A program made the translations under genes and the position numbers. Shown here piece after piece: positions 44,942-54,613 of a stretch of 64,000 bases of DNA. Each line of letters opens with the position of its first letter. The stretch's first letter is position 1. Location of the stretch: the NCBI GenBank assembly GCA_030998015.1, contig JARWMV010000051.1, forward strand, positions 1 to 64,000, given 5' to 3'. The notes below the pieces were generated by a model that was not told where the DNA came from, did no database searches, and saw only the letters and a list, made by a program, of their open reading frames with translations. The DNA is from Ceratorhiza oryzae-sativae (Eukaryota > Basidiomycota > Agaricomycetes > Cantharellales > Ceratobasidiaceae).

Positions 44942-46402
44942 TATGGTGACGTCCAGCAAGTCTAGGTTAGGTTATTAGGGCGTAGTAGGCTGCTGGTAGG
45001 TCTGATTTTTCCATGTTCCAGCCTGCACTCTTCCCCATGCCAGTCTGGTCCCTCATGGCATGCTAAGTGGGCAAGTTGAGTACTTTGTACCCATATGCTT
45101 CATGGCATTGGCTGCTGACAAATCACTTGGCTCTGCCACATGGCCACTTGATCTGTTAAGCACTGTCCTCTTTGCTTTCCAATCATGTTGGTAAAATAAC
45201 ACTGCCTCAATGGCAGAATAAAACTTGCACCCAGGTATCTAAGTACACTGCAAGCATAGAGTTGCGTACTTTGTACCACTCTACAGTGGGAGACCTGCTA
45301 GGTTCATATACCAAAAATTACTGAAACAAATCATAACCAGTGGATTTACTCCCTTGTCAGAGTGGCTATGGAGCTACAAACAACAGAGACATGATCAGAG
45401 CAGGCTACTCTATCTGTCCACCAAGTTTCAGGTGATTCTGTTATCATCAATGTTGGCAACACTGTCTTCTACAGTGACAAAATTCGGCAAAAATGAATAT
45501 TTTTAACCCATGGATACAATAAGCTCTTCAGAGAGTGCTAAGCTGGGTGATTTCCCCAGTGAGAGCCCCATAGTAACAAATGCCCTGGTTGCTGAGATAG
45601 AAGCAGTGGACAAAATAATGGAATTTCAGGCATTTTCCTTGCTGCTCAGGGTCCCAGTGGGACTGTCCCGCTGCACTGCCACCTGGATAATCAAATTACG
45701 ATTGTTTTTTTGTCGCTGCTCAGGGTCCAAGCGGGACTGTCCTGCTGCACTGCCACCTGGATAATCGAATTACAATTGTTTTTTGTCACTGCTCAGGGTC
45801 CAAGCAGGACTGTCCCGCTGCACTGCCATCTGGATAATCGAATTATGATTGTTTTTTTGTCACTGCTCAGGGTCCAAGTGGGACTGTCCCAATGCACAGC
45901 CATTCAAAAAATTGATTAATGGTTATTTTTGTGGATGCTCAGGGTCCAAGTGGAACTGTCCATTTATTCCTTTTATGCAAGGATGTCAGGCAATAATTTT
46001 GCTGGATTCTTGCACCCACAGCTGGATTCTGGTTCATTTCAGCCCTTCTTGCACCTGCACCTGCACCTGCATTCTGCAGGATTTCTCACAATAGCAGGAA
46101 TTTCTCACGTAAATACACATCTATTCATTGTATAATTAATACCATAATTACAAGCAAGAGCAAAATCCCAGCTCTCAAATGATATATTACACATCTGTTC
46201 TCAACAAGTCTATGGCCTTTTGCAAGCAAACATGCATTTTGCTAGAATGCTCAAAAGGGGGGGGGGACCAGAAATGAAACTCACCATATCCGCTCACTTA
46301 ATAGCTCATAAAAAGCATAAATTTCAGAGATTTCTAGATATGATTCTTATACCACTGGGGAAAATCTGGAGCTCCCAGCACAAGACATTCTTTTCCAGAA
46401 AA
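44942..46402. other. Intergenic spacer with a 74-bp minisatellite
   Basis: Contains TTAGGTTATTAGGG near 44966, a minisatellite (separate entry), a 10-bp G run near 46258, and no supported gene. Confidence 0.5.
45644..46000. repeat. Minisatellite, five copies of about 74 bp
   Basis: The motif GCTCAGGGTCC starts at 45644, 45718, 45791, 45865 and 45938. Each unit continues with GGACTGTCC and, in the first three, CTGCCACCTGGATAATC and a T-run. Later copies are more diverged. Confidence 0.88.
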
Positions 46403-47685
46403 TTAGGTTAGGTTGAGCGAGGAGTCGTGAGTGCGAGCGGAGCGAGCACGAGCGGCGACGAGCGGAAGAAAGGCTAAGAACTCCTAGGTAATCACCTGGG
46501 AGAGACTTTCGTAGATACTCATCAGAGCCCTTCCACTGTGTCTTTTTATGCCGTGGCAGACGAACATGCCACGTCACTGGCGTGAGAAATGCCAAGGGAA
46601 GAAGACTTAACCGAACAAAGGAGAAGAACAGCTGACTGATCCTGACCGCATGGTAACCGTCCATGTGATCACTCCTCCACACGACTGGCCAATCAGGGGG
46701 AGACACCTGACCAACGCCAAGAACCATCAAGGTCCGAACCGAGCTGATCCGTGTGAAGCCGAGGCTCCCACGGACTCGGCGATCTGAGGATCAACCGGCC
46801 GAGGGCTCAACTCAACTCCACCCAGACCTTGCCCGGTGAACCCTGAAGGTTCTCAAAGCGCCGGAACAGGCGCTCAGACCCTGAGGACCGAGAAGTGCCT
46901 GACTAAGTGACCAGGGATTTGTAATATACCCTGAGTCACGTGACACTTAGTCAGCTAGAGAGTAAAGGACAAGTCATCCAAGATGACTAATCCTCCCTTA
47001 ACCATTACCTAATCTGGTTAGGATTAAGGTTAGGTTAGGTTAGGTGGAGCGAGGAGTCGTGAGTGCGAGCGGAGCGAGCACGAGCGGCGACGAGCGGAAG
47101 AAAGGCTAAGAACTCCTAGGTAGATACCCGGGAGAGACTTTCGTAGATACTCATCAGAGCCCTTCCACTGTGTCTTTTTATGCCGTGGCAGACGAACATG
47201 CCACGTCACTGGCGTGAGAAACGCCAAGGGAAGAAGACTTAACCGAACAAAGGAGAAGAACAGCTGACTGATCCTGACCGCATGGTAACCGTCCATGTGA
47301 TCACTCCTCCACACGACTGGCCAATCAGGGGGAGACACCTGACTGACGCCAAGAACCATCAAGGTCCGAACCGAGCTGATCCGTGTGAAGCCAAGGCTCC
47401 CACGGACTCGGCGATCCGAGGATCAACCGGCCGAGGGCTCAACTCAACTCCACCCAGACCCTGCCCGGGGGACCCTGAAGGTTCTCAAAGCGCCAGAACA
47501 GGCGCTCAGACCCTGAGGACCGAGAAGTGCCTGACTAAGTGACCAGGGATTTGTAATATACCCTGAGTCACGTGACACTTAGTCAGCTAGAGAGTAAAGG
47601 ACAAGTCATCCAAGATGACTAATCCTCCCTTAACCATTACCTAATCTGGTTAGGATTAAAGGTTAGGTTAAGTTCGGTTAGGTTG
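46403..47685 (-). repeat. Two tandem 632-bp units with telomere-like TTAGG runs, 3' to the Penelope-like ORF
   Basis: The marker GAGCGAGGAGTCGTGAGTGCG recurs at 46415 and 47047 (period 632) and the intervening sequence is nearly identical. TTAGG runs lie at 46404-46414, 47026-47045 and 47662-47690. A 21-bp piece of the same marker recurs on the far side of the ORF (51182-51202), so the units belong to the element. Confidence 0.88.
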
Positions 47686-47726
47686 TGTTAGGGGTTGGGT
47701 TTGAACCAACTCTATCACAAACTTGT

Positions 47727-50700
47727 CTAATGCAACGAAGGATCTGTGTCAAGATCCTCCCATACACGATTGAAGATGTATTCTGGCAAGCCAAAACGTT
47801 CATCCTCATTGTACGCTAGTACTATTTTTCGCCAAGTTGATGTTAGGTCCCCAATTGCCAAAGGGCGTTTGCGAGATAATATCAGGCGTTGATTGACTAG
47901 TGTGGCAAGGGCGTCATCCTTTGTCCTAAGGTTTTTGCGTGCTGTCCTGTCCTGTATTCCAAGCCGCGCGGACCTGGGTAGGTGATCTTCTTCCTCCTGA
48001 TCGGAGTCAGACTCACTAACCACCTCCGACACAGAAGCGAGGTTAGCTGTAACACGCGCCACCTTGCGACGCCGGGTTCTGCGTTGGGGTTGTGCCACCC
48101 CAACCTCAAACAGTGTGAGCTGTCGAGCTGTTTGCCTTGGAACAACTTCCTTGTTCCATTCACTAAGTATCGCATTATGTACTTCGTGTATGTCAATGTA
48201 ATCCCATACTGGATTAAACACTGTCTTAATGACGTGCAACCTGCCTGTCTGTTCTGATGCGACATCTTTCGGAGCCAAACGGTTCCTCCAGCGTTCGGTT
48301 GCATGCTTATTCAGCCATGTTTTAATGCAGTGAGGTGGGTACCCCCTAGCCAAGTACAGATCCCGCAGATCCTTCAAAGCTAGTTCGTAGTACTCCTTGG
48401 TACTCGATAGGGTAGCCATCCTGGTGATCTCACCAATGAAGGTGCCTCTTTTGACATCAAGAGGGTGGTGAGACGCCCATGGGATACGTTCTTGATTGTT
48501 CTGCGCTTTCTTGTACACTCTATAATGGACGCGGTCATCCTTTATAAATATGAACATATCCAGAAAGATAGAGAAGTCTCTATTCGCAGACCATACGATT
48601 TCGCAACCATCGAACTTAATACCGCTAACTATTTTCAAGGCTTCTTCATGGTCATCTGCCTCTACTATAGCTAGTACATCATCGATGTACCTTCGGTAGA
48701 ATATAATTCTTGGTTCCGTTGGTATAAATTGTTCTTCAAAGTAGGCACCATACAGGTTAGCTATGTCTGGGGATGACGCTACCCCCATAGCCAAGCCTTT
48801 AAGTTGCCTGTAGAACTGGTCTTGAAATCTGAAGATGAGGTTATCATTCGCTATGTCGAAGAGATCATAGAATGCTTTCATCTTATGGATCTGGCTTTCT
48901 GATAATTCTCCCAATTCATCATTATCATTAAACCATTCAGGATAGTAGTGGTCTATACAATATGTAGCCACAATCTTCCTACTCTCAACGAGTGGAACAT
49001 TTGGATAATAGGCCGTGACATCGCCTGAAACTATCCATACTTTCCGATCCTTGGGGAGTTTCACCCCTTCGAGCGCTATAGCTAGAGCCTTACTTCCTTC
49101 TAAAACATAAGGTCGCGCCTTGACTATAGGCTTGAGTAAATGGCTGAAAATCTTCGCGGCTGGATTTACCATCGCTGAGTGACATGGAACGATTGGTCTC
49201 ATTTTCCATGGGTTTTTATGTATCTTTGGGATACCATAAAACCTGGGCATCCCTTTCCAGGGGTCCCATTCAGGGATAGCGTGTACACACCACTTGCGTT
49301 GCTGTTTAGAGACTCCGGGCCATTCCCCTTCTTTAGCCAGTTTCCTAATAGCTTCGCGTTTTCTAACCATATGTCCTAATGCTATGAACAGGACTATTTT
49401 TTGATAATCCGGAGATTCAAGCATTTTAAGGCACTGCTGAAGGTACCATTCACGTGTTACGACCGCACATCCGAGGTTTTTGTCCGTGGGAAGGACTAGA
49501 TATCCACCGTTGTCGATGAAGTCCTTAACAGGCTTTAACTGCACAAGACCGTGGTCTCTTGGCAATCCATGAGGGGGAATAGCATCGAGCATTCGCTCAA
49601 TAGACGCTTGCCCTTTCTCAAGACCTGCTTCCATGTTTCGACTCATATCAGGTGCACCTTCTGAGGTTTTACCCTTAAAATCGAATTGCGGTAGGTACTC
49701 TGCCTCAGCATCATCGTCAGCATCTTTATTCAAGAAGAAGTACTTCCATCTTAATCGGTTGCAAAAATCTTGCCACGCATTACTAACGATCGAACGATTC
49801 ACGGGTGAGAATAGCATATATTTCAGACCAGCAGACAGATGAATCGATACATTAACGGGGAGAACTACCCCCGGCCCAACATGAACCCCTTTCCTAAACG
49901 ACGCCAACCTCCTTATCTCATAAGGGACGCGCTCGAGTAGGACCTTGATGGCTATGTTAATTGGTAAGTATAAGATATCGTCCGGATAACTAGACGGATG
50001 TTCATACCTCCATTCAGAGCTTCTGATCACTTGGATCTTCTGCTCGGCCCAGCGTTGGAATTGTTGCCGCCTTTGTTCTTGTTCGCGCCTTGGCCCTTGA
50101 ACTTGCGTTTCTGGGCAGGGCCATAGTGGAGGGGGGCCGCAAGTCCTGTCTTGGGACTCGTATGGCCTGTCTTCCCCTTGCCTTTGCGCGCGATCGGGCC
50201 TAACTTGGGAGCCTTGCCCTTGGGAGCGGGCTTGGCGATCGGCTAAACCGACGTTAGGCTGTGAGTTACCCGACCATTCGAAAATACTCACATTTTGATT
50301 AAGCGCACGCTTAATCTCTGCACCAACCATGGCCCTAATAGCGGCGGGGTCCATGGGTTTATCGTCGACATCCATGTCGACGTCGGCAGCGTCCTTGATG
50401 GCCGTCTTCCTTGCTACCTTCACCTTCTCTGCGACCGCGCGAGCATTTTGGATCTCAATGATCCGAGTGCCGAAGGTGGGGAGGTCTGCAAGCAGACGGT
50501 CCTTTTCGCCTTTGCGGAAAGGGTCCTCCACATATTCGATGGCTGGAGGTTGACCCTCAACAGCCTCGGCAATGCGGGGGGCAATGGTACGTTGGAGTGC
50601 CACGTAGGCATCCTCGACCTTCCGCTTCCAAGTTGGGCACCAGACGTCGTGCGCCAACTGCGACCGGAGGAATGCCTCCTCAGCGGCCTTGAGTTCACGA

Positions 50701-51134
50701 CCTTGCGCGTACGCTTGGTCGACATAGGCAGTGTGGGCGGCAGAGAGCGTCTGCAGCATCTCTGACCCTTGCGGGTTAGCCCTGAACTCCTTCGACACTT
50801 GCCACGCAGGTTCCTTGAGCCCGCGGACTTGTGTCGGAAGCTCGCCCTTGTTCATCGACTCGCCTAAGCGAGCGACTACCCTCTGCACGTTGTGGAACTT
50901 CTCCACTAGGGAGTTGAGTTCCTTAAACAGCTCGCGTAAGGTGTCCCTATACGCGAGGGGGACGAGTTCCAAGAGCTCCGTCCAGCTCTTGGCATGTCCA
51001 GAGGCCACCATGCGCTTCTCTGCGTCAGCGATGGCGGCGGTAGACATGTGCCCTAATAGGGCCGGGGACATGGCACGGGCGAACGACGGCATGGAGCCGG
51101 TCGCGGTCGAGGAACGGGCTTGGGGGGCGACCAT
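47727..51134 (-). CDS. Penelope-like reverse transcriptase, endonuclease-less (Coprina-type)
   Basis: An intact 1135-codon ORF. The N-terminal 400 residues form a helical and then Gln/Arg-rich, probably nucleic-acid-binding, region. RT motifs follow: LVLPTDKNLGCAVV, RFYGIPKIHKNPWKMRPIV, VSGDVTAYYPNVPL (first Asp), GLAMGVASSPDIANLY, and FYRRYIDDVLAIVE (YIDD, intact). The C-terminal 300 residues lack the GIY-YIG endonuclease of canonical Penelope. Fungal Coprina elements share this architecture and live at telomeres, using chromosome ends as primers; TTAGG repeats on both sides here agree. No stop or frameshift, unlike the neighbouring gypsy copies, so it may be active. Confidence 0.88.
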   Translation of the reverse strand: MVAPQARSSTATGSMPSFARAMSPALLGHMSTAAIADAEKRMVASGHAKSWTELLELVPLAYRDTLRELFKELNSLVEKFHNVQRVVARLGESMNKGELPTQVRGLKEPAWQVSKEFRANPQGSEMLQTLSAAHTAYVDQAYAQGRELKAAEEAFLRSQLAHDVWCPTWKRKVEDAYVALQRTIAPRIAEAVEGQPPAIEYVEDPFRKGEKDRLLADLPTFGTRIIEIQNARAVAEKVKVARKTAIKDAADVDMDVDDKPMDPAAIRAMVGAEIKRALNQNVSIFEWSGNSQPNVGLADRQARSQGQGSQVRPDRAQRQGEDRPYESQDRTCGPPPLWPCPETQVQGPRREQEQRRQQFQRWAEQKIQVIRSSEWRYEHPSSYPDDILYLPINIAIKVLLERVPYEIRRLASFRKGVHVGPGVVLPVNVSIHLSAGLKYMLFSPVNRSIVSNAWQDFCNRLRWKYFFLNKDADDDAEAEYLPQFDFKGKTSEGAPDMSRNMEAGLEKGQASIERMLDAIPPHGLPRDHGLVQLKPVKDFIDNGGYLVLPTDKNLGCAVVTREWYLQQCLKMLESPDYQKIVLFIALGHMVRKREAIRKLAKEGEWPGVSKQQRKWCVHAIPEWDPWKGMPRFYGIPKIHKNPWKMRPIVPCHSAMVNPAAKIFSHLLKPIVKARPYVLEGSKALAIALEGVKLPKDRKVWIVSGDVTAYYPNVPLVESRKIVATYCIDHYYPEWFNDNDELGELSESQIHKMKAFYDLFDIANDNLIFRFQDQFYRQLKGLAMGVASSPDIANLYGAYFEEQFIPTEPRIIFYRRYIDDVLAIVEADDHEEALKIVSGIKFDGCEIVWSANRDFSIFLDMFIFIKDDRVHYRVYKKAQNNQERIPWASHHPLDVKRGTFIGEITRMATLSSTKEYYELALKDLRDLYLARGYPPHCIKTWLNKHATERWRNRLAPKDVASEQTGRLHVIKTVFNPVWDYIDIHEVHNAILSEWNKEVVPRQTARQLTLFEVGVAQPQRRTRRRKVARVTANLASVSEVVSESDSDQEEEDHLPRSARLGIQDRTARKNLRTKDDALATLVNQRLILSRKRPLAIGDLTSTWRKIVLAYNEDERFGLPEYIFNRVWEDLDTDPSLH

Positions 51135-51226
51135 GTTAGCGAGCAGAGAAGAGGGGGCGGGGCACTCAATTGGGTTAGGTGGAGCGAGGAGTCGTGAGTG
51201 CGTTAGGTTAGGTTAGAGGGGACAAT
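51135..51226 (-). repeat. 5' end of the Penelope-like element with telomere-like repeats
   Basis: On the minus strand, CCTAACCTAACCTAAC is followed by the 21-bp tail of the 632-bp unit, CCTAACCC, and a short leader to the ATG. This is what a head-to-tail copy or a truncated upstream copy would leave. Confidence 0.7.
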
Positions 51227-52152
51227 AGGATAGGCTAGGAGGGGTCAATCTGCACCACCTACAGGTCTGCCCTAGGCAACCAGGGACCCCACCTAGAGCC
51301 TCTCCTAGGATGTATCCTACATGAACTGTCATGTCCAGTTAGTAGTCAGTCATACCATCAGAAAGTGCACTGTTGACAACTACATGGTACAGTCCATAAG
51401 CCCATACACACCAATGTCCCAAAATGAATGTGTATGGCATACACAATTGTGATATTGGCATTATGAGCCTATGGTTTGCCTATCAGGTGTTCAGCTGATA
51501 GGAAGCCTTGAGTTGCAGCTGCTTGGAGAAGTGTATGCTATGACATTTACTAGGGCACACATGGCACCTGTGTACAGGGCACATGTGCAAGCTGTTGTCC
51601 TGTGTACAGCGTACACATTGTGTGACTAGCACCCTGCATGCAGGTGGAAATTGAGCTGGTGCACACACCAAAGCCAGGTGTCCTGGGCGCAGTCGCCCAG
51701 GACACAACTGGCTTTTGGGGTGTGTGCACTGCAGCTCAATCTACTTGTGTGTAGGAAGCAGGTCACACAATGTGTACGCCGTACACAGGACAACAGCTTG
51801 CACATGTGCCCTATACACAGATGCCACATGACAAACATCTTGCCATGTATGCTGAGACCAAAGCCTGTATATGTGCCCAGCACATAAAGTCATCGAAACA
51901 CAGTATGCTATGGCTGTCTCCTATGTACGCATGGTGATAAACAGACATATGGTGTACACAAGCAAGACATAGCCTCTGGCTCAATGGCAATGTGCATAAC
52001 CCACACACAGATATGTTATGGCATCTGCATACGGCGTACACATGCTAGGAACCACCTCCTAGGACAGGCACTGTGATTGCCCTATACAAATGCAAGATAT
52101 GGGGTTTTTGTGCCACATACACAAGTGTGACAGGGCCTCTGTGTAAGCTGTG
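51227..52152. repeat. Diverged satellite with palindromic GTGTAC-core motifs, left part
   Basis: TG/CA-rich sequence in which GTGTACGGCGTACAC-like cores recur (near 51602, 51772, 52029). Includes a 280-bp inverted repeat (separate entry). No coding region. Confidence 0.6.
51550..51832. repeat. Imperfect 280-bp inverted repeat (fold-back)
   Basis: The left arm CAAGCTGTTGTCCTGTGTAC is matched by the right arm GTACACAGGACAACAGCTTG, and the arms meet near 51690 at TCCTGGGCG...CGCCCAGGA. Arms of about 135 bp, with scattered mismatches. Confidence 0.85.
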
Positions 52153-52167
52153 TGCACACATGTGGTG

Positions 52168-53127
52168 CCATCGAGGTTGCCTTAGAAGGACACGCAAGAT
52201 CAGGTCAAAAAACTCGCTTATCGATTCGCAACCAAGCATTCAACTTCATAGACAAAAATCCCGAACACAACATCTCGATCCAATACTGCCCAGCCCACGA
52301 AGACATCCGTGGCCACGACCTCGCTGACAAACTAGCTAAACGGGCGTCGTCCCATAGAAGAAGCATTTCTGGAAGGAAAACACTTACCAACATCAAACGA
52401 GAGTCCAAGGCCAAAACATCAAATGACTGGTTCGAAACCTGGGCGGCACGCAAACCAAGCGGTTTCTTCGCACCAGCAGACCGAATTCCACCTTCGTGCA
52501 AACCAAGCAAAACACTCCTCAACACCCCAAGACCCATATTCTCGTGCCTCACTCAAGCCCTCACAGGCCACGCCTTCATCGGAGAATATTACGAACGGTT
52601 TGTCCCAGATGAAAACACGTTCTGCCCTTGCGGCGAACCTCTACAAACCCGACAGCATATACTCCTAGAATGCCCAGACTACTGACTTTCACCACCTTTT
52701 TATCACAGACCGAGGAGACATGCTCTCCCTGCCCGATATACTCGGCACGCCGAAAGGCATTGAAAAACTTATCACTTTCCTCGAACACACGAACGCATTT
52801 ACCAAACAAGAAAACCCCTTCGGTTAATCTAAGGGCTCCCGCCCTCGGCTCAAGACTTTCTCCCTCTCTTTCCCCTCTCTCTCTGTGCCTCGGACGCCGT
52901 CCGCTTTGTTCCTTGCCATAATGTTACCCTCCCCCCACGTGACTGCCTTAGGCGTCTCGCTCGGACTCGCTTCCCTCTTCGCGCTACACTCTTTCTCCCT
53001 GTACCCCGGTGCAGGGTGTTGCCCGGTTCTTCTTCTTCGTGATCAGGCCGGGACCGCGCCTTGGCTCATTGTGAGACTGCTAGCGGTATACAAATAATAG
53101 ATTTCATCATCATCATCATCATCATCA
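52168..53127 (+). mobile_element. 5'-truncated LINE (RNase H and Cys-rich C-terminus) with 15-bp TSD
   Basis: Flanked by tgcacacatgtggtg on both sides (52153-52167, 53128-53142). The coding end (52168-52685) has the RNase H C-terminal motif YCPAHEDIRGHDLADKLAKR and the Cys/His tail TFCPCGEPLQTRQHILLECP. After a stop at 52682-52684 a second frame reads RGDMLSLPDILGTPKGIEKL to 52826. The 3' end is an (ATC)n tail at 53105-53127. This is the result of target-primed reverse transcription that stopped early. Confidence 0.9.
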
Positions 53128-53142
53128 TGCACACATGTGGTG

Positions 53143-54600
53143 TATCCATTGCGTACGGCATACACACACCAGAAATGGCCACTGGGCAATGGGCACTGCT
53201 TGTAACATGTGCATGTGCATGATGTAGGCTGTGTGTACAGCATACACATGCAGTAGATAGCCTCTTGGTACAACATACTGTTGGGTACCCTGCACAGATG
53301 TATGCGATGGGCTCTGTGTACAGCGTACACAAGTGTGACAGGGTATATGTATGAGCCATGTGTACATGCATGATGCCACCATTGTGTACGGTGTACACAA
53401 GCAAGACATGACCTCTGGGTCAATGGCACCATGGGTAACCAGCACACATACATGATGTGGCCACTGTGTATGGCATATACATGCATGATGTGGGCTCTGT
53501 AGAGCATACACAAGCATGATAGGCATCTGTGCAAGCCTTGTGCACATATACATGGTGTAGCCATTGCATACGGCGTACACAAGCCAGACATGACCTCTGG
53601 GTCAATGGCACTGACTGTAGCCTGCACACATTCATCACGTGTCTGCTGCATACGGCGTATGCATGCATCTGTGTGTCTTCTGTGTATGGTGTATGCATGC
53701 ATTATGTAGCCATTGTGTATGGCGTACACACACACAAGGCGTAGCCTCTGGGCACAAGATATGATATACCCTGAACAAACACATGACATGAGCTCTGTGT
53801 ACGGCGTACGTGAGTGTGTTGGGTTGTCAGTGTAAGCTGCATGCACAGACATGGTGTGGCCATTGCATACGGCGTACACAAGCATGATAAGGCATCTGTG
53901 TACACACTACAAATGCAGGATGTGGTTGCTGTGCATGCAAATTAAAGACATAAAATCTGGGTATATGATATTCTATGCACAGGGTGTGCAGATGTCCAAT
54001 CATGTTTGTGTATGCTAAATGCAGGGGTCATACCATGCATGTGTATCTGTACACATAGTTCCATTGGTCCAATGCCATATCTTGCCTCTGAACACTGTAC
54101 ACAGTGGCTGCAACCTGCATGTGCACACCACTCACTCCATTGCCCAGCCATGCTTGTGTACACTGTACACAGAGCTCTGGACATCATGTGTACACCATAT
54201 GCAGAGGCCACATCCCATGTGCACAGATTTCCTAGATGCCTTGTACTACTTGTGTACACCACATTCTGTGTTCATGCCATGCATGTGTTTAGGGCATACT
54301 TGGTGCCATTTACTTTAGGCTGTGTCTTGCATGTGTACGCCATACACAGAGGCCACATCCTGTATGTGCACAGGGTACATGGATGCCCCACAATGCATGA
54401 ATGCCTGGTTTACAGAGCTCACAGTGTGTAGCTTCACATGATGCTCTCTCATTGCTTAAGATATGTGCCTGCCACCACACTCTTTGGGTTGGAGCTTAGA
54501 TCACAATATGGGCATGCTAAACAGTGGTAGCTTGGCAACATTAGCATTGTATGTAGGAGAATAGAGATGTAACTAAAAGGTACATTTGTGTAGTATCTCT
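53143..54600. repeat. Diverged satellite with palindromic GTGTAC-core motifs, right part
   Basis: Cores related to GTGTACGGCGTACAC appear about every 60-90 bp (near 53313, 53386, 53568, 53650, 53716, 53800, 53868), each followed by CACAAGC or similar. After about 54000 the orientation and phase blur. Several long antisense frames arise from the repeat but lack gene-like composition. Confidence 0.75.
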
Positions 54601-54613
54601 TATCAACAAGTTT

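Noticed and set aside
47022..47045. A true chromosome end at the TTAGG runs
   Set aside because: Runs are short, degenerate and internal, with unique sequence on both sides.
46347..47362. 110-127-codon minus-strand ORFs in the 632-bp units
   Set aside because: Arg/Ser/Leu-rich shadow frames present in both units and no domain; likely untranslated region of the Penelope element.
53043..54262. Cys/His-rich ORFs in the satellite (up to 280 codons) as secreted or zinc proteins
   Set aside because: Repetitive peptides such as VYAVHNGHIMHV mirror the DNA repeat; frames exist in several registers and on both strands.
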